Source: Armatimonadota bacterium (GTDB lineage Bacteria > Armatimonadota > Fimbriimonadia > Fimbriimonadales > Fimbriimonadaceae). From it: a stretch of DNA of 64,000 nt. Position 1 is the first letter of the stretch, and each line of letters opens with the position of its first letter. The translations under genes and the position numbers were made by a program. Below the pieces are notes generated by a model that was not told the origin of the DNA, did not search any database, and saw nothing but the letters and a program-made list of their open reading frames with translations. Where the stretch lies: the NCBI GenBank assembly GCA_037138755.1, contig JBAXHT010000001.1, positions 1,149,805 to 1,213,804 of the forward strand. The letters are read 5' to 3'. Below, piece after piece: positions 39,319-49,794 of this stretch.

Positions 39319-39324
39319 GATAAT
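39319..39324 (+). promoter_or_regulatory. -10 element of the ppc gene
   Basis: GATAAT, 6 nt before the GTG start at 39331, without a Shine-Dalgarno. Confidence 0.5.
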
Positions 39325-39330
39325 AAAGTA

Positions 39331-42018
39331 GTGGACGCCTTCCTCGGACTGAACCCCCAATCCTTCGGACTATCACCCGAGTTAAGCGCCGATATCCAAC
39401 TCCTCGATCAGGTCCTTGGCCGAGTCCTGAGGCACCAAGAGGGCGAATGGCTTGTTACGGCGGCGCGAATGCTCGTTGACAATCCAAAGGAAGATTTCGA
39501 CGCCCTCGTCACTCAAACCCCTGAACTCCAAACGGCAGAAGGGCTTCGTGCCTTTGGAAAGGCCCTAACACTTCTCTTTCAGCTGATCAACTCCGCCGAA
39601 CAGAAGGAGATTGTCAGAGTTAACCGCGCGCGATCCAAAACCGGTGACCGCCGAGAATCGATCCGTGAAACCGTTAAAAGACTCCATGCAAAGCACGGCT
39701 CCGACAAGCTGAAACATGCCGTCAACCAACTCTGGATCGCTCCGACTCTCACCGCCCACCCTACCGAAGCCAAGCGGAAAGTCATCCTCGATAAACTCCG
39801 CGACGTTTCCCACCTTCTTGCCCACCGCCAAGGGACCAACGATCTTAATTCCCCCCTAGATGTGGGGAACGACCTCCCTCAAACTCTCGAAAATGTCATC
39901 CTCGAGCTCTGGCATACCGATGAAATGCGAAACAAGCGCCTCTCGGTGGATGAAGAGGTTCGGAACGCTCTTTACTTCTTCGATCGCACAATCCTCGACG
40001 TTGTCCCCTGGCTCTACCGCGACCTCGAGGATGCCCTTTACGAAACAACGGGCGAGCGCGTCGACGTCCCCGATATCCTCCGCTACCACTCTTGGATCGG
40101 AGGTGATCGCGATGGAAATCCTAACGTCACGCCAGACGCCACCATTGACGCCGCCGAAGCTCAACAGCAGCTCATCATCCCACGGCTAATTACAGACCTA
40201 GAGAAACTCCGCTGGGAGTTTACGCAGTCGGTCAAGCATACGCCTGGCCTTGACAACCATGAGCTTCAGGCGCAAGTCAAATTCTTCGATCCCCACCTTA
40301 ACGAATTCGAACGCGAGCGCTACGCTCAGGAGCCATTCGTCCTCCTGCTTTTAGGAGTCATCTCTTACCTAGGGAAACCTGGCGCCTTCTTCTACAACGC
40401 CGTTGCCGCCCTCGATTGCATCTCCGAATCCGTTGGCGCAGATCTTCTGTCTGAGCGCAGCCGGCTCAAAGACATCCGCCGGCGAATGAGCGTCTTCGCC
40501 GACTACCTCGCCTGCATCGATGTCCGCCAACACAGCAAGGTCCATGCCATCGCAATGGGTGAACTCCTTACCCAAGCGGGCCTTATCGAGGAGCCGGAGG
40601 AATACGTCGATGCCCCAGAAGCAACAAAGCAGTCGATACTACTAACAGAACTCCAAAACCCACGACCCCTCATCCGCCAACCCGAGGGTGACTACCTGGA
40701 GACTGTTCTGGGCTCGATTCAGGTCATGAGCCAGGAGCCGGGAATGGATACTTATATCACTAGCATGTCCACCTCCGTGAGCGACATGCTCGAGGTGATG
40801 CTGTTCCTCAAGGAGGAGGGGCTATGGAGTGAAGAATCCCTCGGAACTCCCCACAACCCCAACATCGTCCCTCTTTTTGAAACCGTCGATGACCTCGAAC
40901 AAGCCGCTTCACTGCTCAAAGAACTCTTCGCAATTCCTCTCTACAGAAAGTACATCGATGGCATTGGCTACCAAGAAGTCATGCTTGGCTACAGCGATTC
41001 CAGCAAGGACGGCGGGTACCTCGCCGCCAACTGGTCACTTCAAAACGGAATGCGCCAAATCGCCCAGGTCAGTGAAGAAACAGGAGTAAAAATCCGCCTC
41101 TTCCACGGTCGAGGCGGGACGGTTGGACGAGGCGGCGGACGGGCTTCACAAGCAATATTGAGCCAACCTAAAGGCGCATTCTGTGGACAGATTCGGTTCA
41201 CTGAGCAAGGGGAAGTGATTAGCTTCCGCTACTCATTACCCGCCATCGCCCACCGGCACCTCGAACAAATTGTCTCTGCTTGTTTAATTGCAACCGTCGA
41301 GCCGAACGAAAACGACTACGACAGCAAGTACGAAGACGTGATGTCGAAGCTCAGTGAAGACAGCCGCCACGCCTATCGCAAGCTCGTCTACGATACTCCC
41401 GGCTTCTGGGAGTTTTACACAGAAGCAACTCCGATCGACCATATCTTGCTGCTTCCGATCGCCTCACGTCCGGTCTATCGCCCGGGTGCCGCCGCTGAAG
41501 GGGTTGAGGGTCTAAGAGCAATTCCTTGGAACTTCGCTTGGGTCCAGAGCCGAGCCTTGCTGGTGGGTTGGTACGGCTTTGGGTCTGCTTTGCAAGAACT
41601 GCTAGCAAGACCCAACGGCAAAGAGCAACTTCAAGAAATGTACACAGAGTGGCCGTTCTTCCGGACCGTTGTCGACAATGCCCAACTCGAACTCGTCCGC
41701 GCCGACATCCCCACTGCTGCGCTCTATGCGAAACGAGCCGAGGACCAATCCTTCTGGCAAGCGATCGAGCAAGAATACGCCAGAACCAAACACGGACTGC
41801 TGGCGATTACTGGCGAAGCGGAACTTCTAGAAAACAGCAAAGTCATCCGCCAAACCGTCGCCTTCCGCAACCCGATGACGCTCCCAATCAACAAACTTCA
41901 AATCCACCTGATGAACCGCTGGGAGAGCCTATCGGAGCAAGAAAAAGAAGGCACTTGGCGAGAAGCAATGCTCCAAAGCATTGCAGGAATCGCGGCTGCA
42001 ATGCAAAGCACGGGCTAG
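39331..42018 (+). CDS. ppc: phosphoenolpyruvate carboxylase
   Basis: The 895-residue product has the PEPC active-site motifs in order: LTAHPTEAKRK with the catalytic His near residue 138, WIGGDRDGNPNV near 250, GYSDSSKDGGYLAANW near 550, the Arg/Gly loop FHGRGGTVGRGGG near 590, and the conserved C-terminal end QSTG. PEPC carboxylates PEP to oxaloacetate (anaplerosis). The start is GTG, with a leaderless-type -10. The FAD oxidoreductase gene follows after 4 nt. Confidence 0.95.
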   Translation: MDAFLGLNPQSFGLSPELSADIQLLDQVLGRVLRHQEGEWLVTAARMLVDNPKEDFDALVTQTPELQTAEGLRAFGKALTLLFQLINSAEQKEIVRVNRARSKTGDRRESIRETVKRLHAKHGSDKLKHAVNQLWIAPTLTAHPTEAKRKVILDKLRDVSHLLAHRQGTNDLNSPLDVGNDLPQTLENVILELWHTDEMRNKRLSVDEEVRNALYFFDRTILDVVPWLYRDLEDALYETTGERVDVPDILRYHSWIGGDRDGNPNVTPDATIDAAEAQQQLIIPRLITDLEKLRWEFTQSVKHTPGLDNHELQAQVKFFDPHLNEFERERYAQEPFVLLLLGVISYLGKPGAFFYNAVAALDCISESVGADLLSERSRLKDIRRRMSVFADYLACIDVRQHSKVHAIAMGELLTQAGLIEEPEEYVDAPEATKQSILLTELQNPRPLIRQPEGDYLETVLGSIQVMSQEPGMDTYITSMSTSVSDMLEVMLFLKEEGLWSEESLGTPHNPNIVPLFETVDDLEQAASLLKELFAIPLYRKYIDGIGYQEVMLGYSDSSKDGGYLAANWSLQNGMRQIAQVSEETGVKIRLFHGRGGTVGRGGGRASQAILSQPKGAFCGQIRFTEQGEVISFRYSLPAIAHRHLEQIVSACLIATVEPNENDYDSKYEDVMSKLSEDSRHAYRKLVYDTPGFWEFYTEATPIDHILLLPIASRPVYRPGAAAEGVEGLRAIPWNFAWVQSRALLVGWYGFGSALQELLARPNGKEQLQEMYTEWPFFRTVVDNAQLELVRADIPTAALYAKRAEDQSFWQAIEQEYARTKHGLLAITGEAELLENSKVIRQTVAFRNPMTLPINKLQIHLMNRWESLSEQEKEGTWREAMLQSIAGIAAAMQSTG

Positions 42019-42022
42019 CCAA

Positions 42023-43036
42023 ATGAATATTGCCATCGTCGGAGCAGGAATCATGGGTGTAAGCACGACCTATGCATGCGCCAAGCGGGGGCACGAAGTC
42101 ACCATCTTCGACCAATACAAACCCGGCCACACAAACGGAAGTTCCCACGGCAACAGTCGAATCGTCCGCAAGGCCTACCCCGATCCCTTCTACACCGAGA
42201 TCATGCAAGAAGGCTATCGCCTCTGGCAAGAACTCCAATCCCAAGCAACCGAGCAAATCCTCTTCGAAACCGGCCTGGTCTACTTCGGGAAACGCAAAAG
42301 CCAAGAACTCCAACAAGTAACAGAATCCCTCCGCGCCAACGGAGTTGACCAGTCAATCTTCAACTGGCCCGACTTTGCCGATCTCTCCATCCAAGAAGAC
42401 GAAATCGGTTACGTCACCAAAGAAGCCGGGTGGGTCCATGCCAGTCGAGCGGTTAAAACTCTCCTAGATCTTAGCGAGGCGAAGCAAGTTCAACAACAGA
42501 TCAGCGACCCGCGAGAATTAGCTACCGACTTCGATAGAGTCATTGTCTGTGCCGGAGCCTGGGCAAAACTACTCTTCGACCTCCCCGTCACCGTCACTCG
42601 CCAAACTTTCGCTTACGTCCAAACCCACGAACCGATGGAAGGCATGGTCTGGATCGACGACACCTATCCAATGCTGTACGGCTTCCCCTCCGAACCTGGC
42701 AGAAGCGCAATCAAAATCGGAGTGCATAACCTCGGCGACGAAACCGATCCAAACGAACTCGGCCAACCAAACCTAGACCACCTCGAGATGATCCGCACCG
42801 CCGCGACAAAAAGATTCGGCATCCAAAACCCTATCCTGCAAGATCCAACCACTTGTCTCTACACCCGAACCGCCGACGAAGACTTCCTCTTGGGCGAAGC
42901 CGCCAACAACGTCTTTTGGGTATCCCCTTGCTCCGGGCACGGATTCAAATTCGGACCTTGGATCGGTGAACGGCTTGCCGACTTAGCCGAAGGCAAAATG
43001 CACCCGCGCGACATCCCAAGGTTTAATCTAAGTTGA
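42023..43036 (+). CDS. FAD-dependent amine oxidase of the monomeric sarcosine oxidase family
   Basis: The 337-residue product begins with the FAD-binding motif IAIVGAGIMGVSTTYACA and continues with SSHGNSRIVRKAYPD, a hallmark of monomeric sarcosine oxidase/N-methyltryptophan oxidase (MSOX). The C-terminal CLYTRTADEDFLLG and PCSGHGFKFGP fit the family. The true substrate (a secondary amine) cannot be told. The ATG at 42023 gives a proper Rossmann start. It lies 4 nt after ppc and its stop overlaps the next ATG as TGATG. Confidence 0.87.
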   Translation: MNIAIVGAGIMGVSTTYACAKRGHEVTIFDQYKPGHTNGSSHGNSRIVRKAYPDPFYTEIMQEGYRLWQELQSQATEQILFETGLVYFGKRKSQELQQVTESLRANGVDQSIFNWPDFADLSIQEDEIGYVTKEAGWVHASRAVKTLLDLSEAKQVQQQISDPRELATDFDRVIVCAGAWAKLLFDLPVTVTRQTFAYVQTHEPMEGMVWIDDTYPMLYGFPSEPGRSAIKIGVHNLGDETDPNELGQPNLDHLEMIRTAATKRFGIQNPILQDPTTCLYTRTADEDFLLGEAANNVFWVSPCSGHGFKFGPWIGERLADLAEGKMHPRDIPRFNLS

Positions 43037-44490
43037 TGAAACGCCCGAGCCCGCCGTATCCGATGTGGTTCGCGTACTTGTTTGCCATTCTTCCTCTGGT
43101 CACCTGGTGGGCAAGCGGCCTCTTCGACCTCGATGAAGGCTTCTACGGAGCCGTTACGGCCGAGATGCTCCGGCGCGGAGACTTCATCACGCCATACTAC
43201 AACGGTCAGCCGTGGTTCGAAAAGCCGATCCTGCTTTACTGGCTCGCCGCGCCGTTCATCAAGATTTTTGGAATCTGGATTGGTCCGAGAATTCCCTCCG
43301 TCTTCTGTACCATCGCGCTCTACGTCCTCTGCGGCAAGTTTGCCAAACGGCACGCGGGCGCGTGGCAGGCGCGCCATGTCGTCTACTGTCTGGGCACCAG
43401 CCTGTTGGTTCTCGCCCTAGGACGGCTCATGATGACCGACGCCGCGCTGAACCTGGCGATGACCGGGGCATTCCTGAGTTTCTACACTTCGCTAAGAGAG
43501 GATGGCGACGAATCGACTTCCGAAGCGAAAAGCGAAGAGCGAAAAGCGAACGTCGAGCGCATCCAGATCGGACTCTGGCTCGGAATCGCCATCCTCGCCA
43601 AAGGCCCCGTCGCTCTCCTCCTGTTCACTCCGATTGCGGTCCTAACATACTGGCTCAATCCCACCCTTCGCCCTGGATTTAGAGGCGGCTGGTTCGCCGC
43701 CACGGCGACTCTTCTCGCAACCGTCTCCAGCTGGTACATTCCTTGTTACCTCGTCAACCGAGAAGCCTTCATCCAGAAATTCCTCATCGAGCAGAACCTC
43801 AACCGCTTCACCGGTGGCGACGCAGCCCACTCCCTGGGACTGAAAGGACTCCCGTTCTATATTCCCGTTTTGCTCATAGCAGTCATCCCATGGGGGTTCA
43901 CCGAAGCAAAGCGGATCTGGCAAAGCAAAGCCGCCACCCCTCTGAACCGCTACCTGTTCACTTGGGCGGCAACCATCTTCATCTTTTTCACCATTTCCAG
44001 CGCGAAGCTCCCCCATTACATCCTCCCGGTCATTGCCCCGCTCGCTCTGCTTGCCGCTAATTCAATCGCCACAAAGGAAAAGACAAACGCTCGCAATCCC
44101 CAAGTCGTTCTTGGCATGGGAGTTCTTCTGCTTTTCGTGATTAGCGGGCTTCAAACATCCTGGTACGTCAAATCGGGACAAGCTGAAGCTCATACAATCG
44201 CTCTTCGTCACCCGGAAATCAATACTGTGTTTCGCCTTGGACGACAAGAAAAGGACATGGGAACCGGAACCACGGATTTGCAGCAGACCTCGCTGCCGTC
44301 GTTGATTATGGTTCTCAATAAATCAATCCAAGAAGTCGACGATCATGAACAAGTCAAACCCGGAAGTGTTGTCTTCACGCGCAACGGAAGGGTGAGTCTT
44401 GACTGGGGTTGGACTCTCGTAGAAAGTGGCAGAAACTTCGAGGTGTACAGAACCCCTCCACGGTCACCGCGCATTCACAATGAGCTTTGA
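43036..44490 (+). CDS. ArnT-like family 39 glycosyltransferase
   Basis: The 484-residue multi-pass membrane protein has the PMT_2/ArnT first-loop motif [16 protein letters not shown] with the catalytic Asp pair near residue 32, followed by [15 protein letters not shown] and ~10 hydrophobic segments. Such enzymes transfer sugars from polyprenyl phosphate carriers onto lipids or proteins in the periplasm; acceptor unknown. The ATG shares a base with the preceding TGA. It may be transcribed with ppc and the oxidase. Confidence 0.87.
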   Translation: MKRPSPPYPMWFAYLFAILPLVTWWASGLFDLDEGFYGAVTAEMLRRGDFITPYYNGQPWFEKPILLYWLAAPFIKIFGIWIGPRIPSVFCTIALYVLCGKFAKRHAGAWQARHVVYCLGTSLLVLALGRLMMTDAALNLAMTGAFLSFYTSLREDGDESTSEAKSEERKANVERIQIGLWLGIAILAKGPVALLLFTPIAVLTYWLNPTLRPGFRGGWFAATATLLATVSSWYIPCYLVNREAFIQKFLIEQNLNRFTGGDAAHSLGLKGLPFYIPVLLIAVIPWGFTEAKRIWQSKAATPLNRYLFTWAATIFIFFTISSAKLPHYILPVIAPLALLAANSIATKEKTNARNPQVVLGMGVLLLFVISGLQTSWYVKSGQAEAHTIALRHPEINTVFRLGRQEKDMGTGTTDLQQTSLPSLIMVLNKSIQEVDDHEQVKPGSVVFTRNGRVSLDWGWTLVESGRNFEVYRTPPRSPRIHNEL

Positions 44491-44618
44491 TTGCACGATC
44501 TGACTACCATTCATCAGAAAACAGCTCGGAAACTGCGCAGTTTGACGCAAAAAGCCTAACATTGCGCGGTTACCGTACCGATACAAATACGTGGACGCTA
44601 ACTGTCCGCGGGAATAGA

Positions 44619-46955
44619 ATGTTCAAGGTACTGCTTAATCCGGCTGTCAAACTGCTCAATCGCCTCCGCTATGGAGCAAAGTTTGCCCTCATCACCGTCC
44701 TCTTTGGCGCACCGCTGTTCTACGTCGTCAAAGCCTTTGTCACTGAAATGAACAACCAAATCAAGTTCAGTTCAGACGAGGTTGTAGGAACAGAGTATGC
44801 CAAGCCGATCCAGTCGGCTATCTTCAATTTCGCTCACTACCGTGGCGAAGTAGTTAAAGGTGATACAACCAAGGCGGCTCAGTATGCCGAGGCAATCGAA
44901 AAAGACTTTTCGGCATTCGCCGCAACTCAAACCAAGTATGCCGACCAGCTCAAAACCGCAGATCTTCTCAAGACCGCCCAGACTGAATGGGAAACCTTGA
45001 AGGGCAAATCGGCCAAGCTGAGTTCCGACCCCGTAGGCACTTCCCAAGGGTTTACCAATGCGCTCCTTGCGGTCAATACGGCGGTGACCAACAATTCGAA
45101 CCTGATCCTTGACCCAGATATTGATAGCTTCTACACTATGGACCCGGTTATGGTCCAGATTCCGCAAACCGTTCTGCGCATCGCCGACATCCGTGGCACA
45201 TCTTGGAATGTTCTGCGTAACAAAGCTCTTTCCGAACAAACGAAGATCGACCTTGTCGTCATGTCGGGCCAACTCGATGGGTTTAATGGAGTGATTTCTG
45301 GTGACAAGGACACCGCCGTGGGTTACAACAAAGATCTGGAGCAGGGCTACAACGAAGGACATAAAGCATATGCGGACAGCGTCGCCAAATTTCGGGAGGC
45401 GGTCGAAAGCACGTTCATCAAAGGTTTCAGCGGTGCGGCGAACGCCAACTACTGGACCGTGGCAAGCTCCCCAATTGAACATCTTCAGTCGTATCATATC
45501 GGGCAGGCGAAGAGCCTTAGAGCTCTTCTCGACGCTCGGGTCGGACGACTCGCTGATCGCAAGAGCACCGCTCTCACCGTTGTTAGCGTGTTCTTGCTCC
45601 TCGCGATCTACACGTTTGCCGCCTTCTATCGAGCAACGGTCCTGAGCCTCGGAAACCTCAAGCGGGCGACTGGGAAGCTCGCAGAAGGAGATCTCGAATT
45701 CGAACTGAAGCAAGATACCCGCGATGAAATTGGGGAGCTCTATCCAGAACTTCAGCGTGTCATTGAGGGTCAAAAGGACATGGCCGCGGTTGCTTCTCTC
45801 ATTGCCGATGGAACACTCACGAAAGAGATTTCTATCCGAAGTTCCAACGATACTCTTGGAAAGTCGCTGAACAATATGCAACAGAACCTCAGAGCGATCG
45901 TTATCGAGATGCAAGGCAGTGCCAAGAACCTCGACGAAACGAGCTCGGAGCTTAGAAGCTCTTGCGAGATCCTCGGCGATTCCGCCCAAACCGTCAGCAC
46001 AGCCATCCACGACGTCGCCGAAGCATCTGACCAAACTCAGCACGCGACCTACGATATCGCAACGACCTGTGAAACTCAGGCTAATTCGACGACCCAGGCG
46101 AGCTCGGCCATGTACGAATTGCAGTCGTCCATCGGTCAGGTTGAAGCTTCAGTAAGCGATCAAATCCAGATCGTTCAAGAGACTCAAGAAAAGGCTAAAG
46201 AAAACTCTGAAGCGATCAACGCGGCTCTGAAAACTGTTGAGAAGATTCGAGACGAAGTTCTGACAACGTCCGAGCGGGTCAAGTCACTTGGCGCGACAAG
46301 CGAGCGAATTGGCTCGATCGTCGATACGATTGATAACATCGCCTCGCAGACAAACCTCTTGGCTCTCAACGCTGCCATCGAGGCCGCCAGAGCTGGTGAG
46401 CACGGACGCGGATTCGCGGTTGTTGCCGACGAAGTCCGCAAACTAGCTGAGCAGTCGAGCCACGCAACCGAAGAGATTGCCAAGCTCATTGGCGAAGTGA
46501 AATCTGACGTTGACCTGACGCTCGAAGCAATGAACCGGTCGAACAAGGAAGTCGAAAACTCGACCGCCGCGGCCCAAACCGCCGCCGTGGCGATGGAAGC
46601 CCTCACCGGCTCCATCGCGGGAATCACCGAAAGCACCGACAGTCTTGCTACCAGCGCTCAGGCGATGCTTCGCGAGACGCATCGACTTAGCGAAATTGTG
46701 GAGACCATCGCGACTGGTTCTGAGCAAACTGCCGCAGCCGCCGAGGAACTCTCCGCGACCGCCGCCGAAGTTGCGAACACGGCTCACCGGGTCAGCAGCG
46801 AAGTCGAGAACCAGGGCCACGCGATCAGTTCGATCGAACTGACTTCTTCTGATCTTGCGACCATGGCTCTTCAACTCAGGGCACTCAGCGACCACTTCAC
46901 GGTCGAAGAGCCAACCTTGCGAGTGGTCAACGAGGAGTATCAGCAGGCGGCTTAA
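44619..46955 (+). CDS. methyl-accepting chemotaxis protein
   Basis: The 778-residue receptor has a first membrane segment at ~22-42, a long periplasmic helical domain (~45-315), a second membrane segment at ~318-340, HAMP, and a cytoplasmic signalling domain. The hairpin tip, near residue 575, includes [20 protein letters not shown] and [20 protein letters not shown]. Ligand unknown. It is the only receptor here and a plausible substrate of CheR/CheB/CheD (13.0-17.7 kb). The ATG at 44619 places the first TM properly; a longer frame start at 44487 overlaps the GT39 gene. A 7-bp inverted repeat sits 8 nt before the ATG. Confidence 0.92.
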   Translation: MFKVLLNPAVKLLNRLRYGAKFALITVLFGAPLFYVVKAFVTEMNNQIKFSSDEVVGTEYAKPIQSAIFNFAHYRGEVVKGDTTKAAQYAEAIEKDFSAFAATQTKYADQLKTADLLKTAQTEWETLKGKSAKLSSDPVGTSQGFTNALLAVNTAVTNNSNLILDPDIDSFYTMDPVMVQIPQTVLRIADIRGTSWNVLRNKALSEQTKIDLVVMSGQLDGFNGVISGDKDTAVGYNKDLEQGYNEGHKAYADSVAKFREAVESTFIKGFSGAANANYWTVASSPIEHLQSYHIGQAKSLRALLDARVGRLADRKSTALTVVSVFLLLAIYTFAAFYRATVLSLGNLKRATGKLAEGDLEFELKQDTRDEIGELYPELQRVIEGQKDMAAVASLIADGTLTKEISIRSSNDTLGKSLNNMQQNLRAIVIEMQGSAKNLDETSSELRSSCEILGDSAQTVSTAIHDVAEASDQTQHATYDIATTCETQANSTTQASSAMYELQSSIGQVEASVSDQIQIVQETQEKAKENSEAINAALKTVEKIRDEVLTTSERVKSLGATSERIGSIVDTIDNIASQTNLLALNAAIEAARAGEHGRGFAVVADEVRKLAEQSSHATEEIAKLIGEVKSDVDLTLEAMNRSNKEVENSTAAAQTAAVAMEALTGSIAGITESTDSLATSAQAMLRETHRLSEIVETIATGSEQTAAAAEELSATAAEVANTAHRVSSEVENQGHAISSIELTSSDLATMALQLRALSDHFTVEEPTLRVVNEEYQQAA

Positions 46956-46960
46956 CAGAA

Positions 46961-47076
46961 AGAAAGGGTTAGAAGTCAGGAAGGGACTCACTGGGATCGC
47001 GGGCGTCTCGCCCGCCGCACCGAGCGCAGCGAGGCTGCAAATCGCGACAATGGACCAAGAACTTCTAACCCTCTCT
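46961..47076. repeat. MITE-like composite repeat with 16-bp terminal inverted repeats
   Basis: AGAAAGGGTTAGAAGT at 46961-46976 and ACTTCTAACCCTCTCT at 47061-47076 are complementary at 15 of 16 positions. Between them lies the second copy (46989-47040) of the REP-like repeat seen at 28022-28096, with an inner hairpin GCGGGCGTCTCGCCCGC. It fills the gap between the chemoreceptor and phosphatase genes. Confidence 0.55.
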
Positions 47077-47106
47077 TAACATTCAACCAGTTAAACTAGG
47101 GAGACG

Positions 47107-48630
47107 ATGTCCGTCTCTCGCCGCTCTCTTCTTACTCTCGGAGCCGCTGGGCTTGCCAGCATCCCTCTTGCCCGAATCGAAGGGTTCGAACCCCAAAAGT
47201 GGAAAGGGAAGCGACCAAAGAACATCATCTTCTGTGTCGCCGACGGCATGGCCCTCCAGGTCGTGACGATGGCTAACCACTTCCAGCAAATGACGGAAGG
47301 GAAGCACTCGTACTGGACTGAGCTCATGGAGCGACCAGATGTTGCGACCGGACTGCAGGACACCCGGTCACTTAGCTCCATCGTCACTGATTCCGCCGCT
47401 GCTGCCGGCTCTTGGGGATCAGGACGGCGCCAGTGGAACGGGCAGATTAACGTTTTTCCTGACGGCACCAAGTTGAGAACAATCTACAATGTTGCTCAGG
47501 AAGCAGGTGTCAAAACGGGTCTCGTGACGACGACCACAATGACCCACGCAACCCCTTCCGGATTCTCAGTTGTGATCGACAATCGAGACCGAGAAGCGGA
47601 CATCGCAGTTCAGCACCTCACGAACAACGTCGATGTTCTCCTCGGCGGCGGAGACAAGTTCTTTAGCGGCGAAAAACGCAAAGATAAGCGGGACCTCTAC
47701 AAAGAGTTCGCCACGAAGGGCTACTCTGTGGTCAAGGACCGAAGCTCGCTGCTTGGACTTAAGTCTGGCAAAATTCTTGGCATCTTCAGCGATAGCCACG
47801 TCCCATTCTCGGTGGATCGCATGAATGATGCATCGATCCAGACTTCGGTGCCAACGCTTGCCGAAATGGCCAAGACCGCAATCGATAACCTCAAAGGCGG
47901 AAAAAACGGATTCATTCTCCAGATTGAAGGCGGAAAGGTCGACCACGCTGGTCACGCCAACGACATCGCTGGGCAAATCCACGATCAAATCGCCTTTGAA
48001 GATGCCGTTCGCGCCGCAATCGAATTCGCCGAGAAAGACGGTGAAACCCTTGTCATTATCACTAGCGACCACGCGACCGGCGGTCCATCGCTCAATGGAG
48101 CCGGGAATGAGTACGGCGACTCAACAAAAGGCTTCGCTTCTATTGCCGGAATCAAGTCATCCTTTGGCCCAATTTTCGATGCCATCGGCAAGAAGCCAAC
48201 CGCGTCAATGGTTCAAGACGTGATTCGCGAAAAGACCACCTATGGACTGAAAGAATCAGAAGCTCAAGCCATCGCGGATACCATCCAAGGCAAGTCGCCA
48301 TTTGGCCTCCTCGAACTCCAAAAGGGTCCCCAATCCGTCCTCGCCTTGGTCCTCCAAAACTACCATAAGGTTGGTTACACCAGCCTTAACCATACAAGCG
48401 ACCACGTTCTCGTCTCTGCTTTCGGTCCGGGCAGTCACTACTGTCACGGGATGACGAACAACTTCGAGTTCTTCGACCTGATGCTCGCCGCCAAGGGCCT
48501 GAAGCACGAGAATCCGCCCCAGATGAGCTACGAAGAAGCCGCTAAGCATATGGAGAAGAACAAGGACACCGTCTTCGCTGAACTTGAAGAGTGGGAAACG
48601 TCAAGCGACTGCTCTTGCCACAACCACTAA
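47107..48630 (+). CDS. alkaline phosphatase, PhoA family
   Basis: The 507-residue product begins with a Tat-like signal (SRRSLLTLGAAGLASIPLA). The catalytic Ser is in VTDSAAAAGSWGSG (about residue 97), metal-ligand segments include EGGKVDHAGHAND and IITSDHATGG, and LNHTSDHVLVSAFG carries the last His. It hydrolyses phosphomonoesters in the periplasm. TAAACT ends 9 nt before the ATG and AGGGAG lies in between, so either a very short leader or a normal RBS is possible. No pho regulator is nearby. Confidence 0.93.
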   Translation: MSVSRRSLLTLGAAGLASIPLARIEGFEPQKWKGKRPKNIIFCVADGMALQVVTMANHFQQMTEGKHSYWTELMERPDVATGLQDTRSLSSIVTDSAAAAGSWGSGRRQWNGQINVFPDGTKLRTIYNVAQEAGVKTGLVTTTTMTHATPSGFSVVIDNRDREADIAVQHLTNNVDVLLGGGDKFFSGEKRKDKRDLYKEFATKGYSVVKDRSSLLGLKSGKILGIFSDSHVPFSVDRMNDASIQTSVPTLAEMAKTAIDNLKGGKNGFILQIEGGKVDHAGHANDIAGQIHDQIAFEDAVRAAIEFAEKDGETLVIITSDHATGGPSLNGAGNEYGDSTKGFASIAGIKSSFGPIFDAIGKKPTASMVQDVIREKTTYGLKESEAQAIADTIQGKSPFGLLELQKGPQSVLALVLQNYHKVGYTSLNHTSDHVLVSAFGPGSHYCHGMTNNFEFFDLMLAAKGLKHENPPQMSYEEAAKHMEKNKDTVFAELEEWETSSDCSCHNH

Positions 48631-48681
48631 GTCCAGAATCTTGAGATAAACTATCAGAACTCCATTGGAGGAGGTGCGCAA

Positions 48682-48732
48682 ATGTTGATCCCATCTGACC
48701 GAAACCAGCTGCGTACCTCCGCGCCTTACTAG
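48682..48732 (+). CDS. 16-codon leader ORF with strong Shine-Dalgarno
   Basis: GGAGGAGGT lies 7 nt before an ATG that opens a 16-residue frame (MLIPSDRNQLRTSAPY) ending in TAG, 23 nt before the acetyltransferase ATG. This is the most canonical RBS in a region where most genes lack one. It may be a leader peptide for the GNAT gene or a small protein. No similar peptide was recognised. Confidence 0.5.
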   Translation: MLIPSDRNQLRTSAPY

Positions 48733-48755
48733 GCCCCAGCCCAAAAAGCACACAT

Positions 48756-49691
48756 ATGGAATTCAGACAATTAACGTCTGACCAAGACTGGTCAGACGCA
48801 GCAAATATTCGTAATCGATTCTTCTGGAACAGTCCCTTGACGCCAGAAGAACTCAAGTCATTCTTCGAGATGAACGTTCGGCAAGGGCGTCCGGAGCGAC
48901 GAGAACTGATGCTTGTCGACGGTGAGGTTCGAGCCTTTGGCGGAGCCAGCCTCAATGCGAGCGCCGAAGGCACAACCGACTTCTGGCTACGTCTAGCCGT
49001 CGATCCGAGCGCGCCACATTATGTCGAATCATTCGACCGAATGTTACAACGAAGCACCCAAGTCGCGATCGAACTTGGAGCAAAAACCGTACGCTTCGAA
49101 ACCAGGAGCGACTATCCCTGGACACTCGACGTTCTGAAGGAAGCCGGCTTCGAGTTCTCGATGCGCCTTCCGATGTCCGCTCTCGCGGTTCAGCGCGTGG
49201 ATTACGTTCCTCCGTTGTTGCCCAACGGACACGAAATCATCAATATCGTCGACTACGAACATCGGTTTCCTAATACGTGGGAGCACGATCTCTGGCGACT
49301 AGAAATGGACATCGCAGCCGATCTTCCCTTGCCCTTCCCGTTCGAGGAATCGCCCTTCGAGGACTACCGTGAGGAGTTGAGTGATCCCCTTCTGAGTCGG
49401 GAGTCTCAGTTTGTTTATTTGGTTAACAATGAGCTAGCGGGAACTACTCAACTGCATCCATGCCCCGCCGACCCGAGGTATGCAGTCAACGGCTTGACCG
49501 GCACCCGCCGGACATTCCGACGGCAACGAGTCGCTATGAACCTCAAAAAGACGTCAGCGTTGTGGGCTAAACAAAATGGCATCGAACTGATCTTTACGGA
49601 CAACGAAGAGAACAACCCGATGTACCAGCTCAACCTCCAACTCGGGTTCGAACACCGCTTCGACAACCTGGTTTACAGCAAGCAAATTTAG
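48756..49691 (+). CDS. GNAT family N-acetyltransferase, tandem type
   Basis: The 311-residue product is twice the usual length of one GNAT domain and appears to contain two GNAT-like halves. The second half has the acetyl-CoA binding pattern GLTGTRRTFRRQRVAMNLK near 245-263 and the motif NNPMYQLNLQLGF close to the C terminus, where the Asn/Tyr are characteristic. The substrate is unknown. It may be translationally affected by the 16-codon ORF that precedes it. The Shine-Dalgarno before its own ATG is poor. Confidence 0.82.
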   Translation: MEFRQLTSDQDWSDAANIRNRFFWNSPLTPEELKSFFEMNVRQGRPERRELMLVDGEVRAFGGASLNASAEGTTDFWLRLAVDPSAPHYVESFDRMLQRSTQVAIELGAKTVRFETRSDYPWTLDVLKEAGFEFSMRLPMSALAVQRVDYVPPLLPNGHEIINIVDYEHRFPNTWEHDLWRLEMDIAADLPLPFPFEESPFEDYREELSDPLLSRESQFVYLVNNELAGTTQLHPCPADPRYAVNGLTGTRRTFRRQRVAMNLKKTSALWAKQNGIELIFTDNEENNPMYQLNLQLGFEHRFDNLVYSKQI

Positions 49692-49704
49692 TGCTGATTC
49701 CCAA

Positions 49705-49737
49705 AGCCCCTCTACTTCCCAGGAAGGAGAGGGGGCT
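49705..49737. repeat. palindromic repeat of the AGGAGAGGGG type
   Basis: AGCCCCTCTACTTCC and GGAAGGAGAGGGGGCT form an imperfect stem of ~15 bp around CA, followed by GGAGGTGAGG. Similar palindromes (CCTCTCC..GGAGAGGGG with a GGTGAGG tail) are recurrent in many bacterial genomes. Confidence 0.45.
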
Positions 49738-49794
49738 GGAGGTGAGGCAGGCTCCAGCAGAAACCTTTCGGTCTCAGGGTTTACTCTTTACTCA

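Noticed and set aside
44772-46043. 423-codon open frame antisense to the chemoreceptor gene
   Set aside because: It mirrors the strongly conserved MCP coding sequence and has no recognisable domain.
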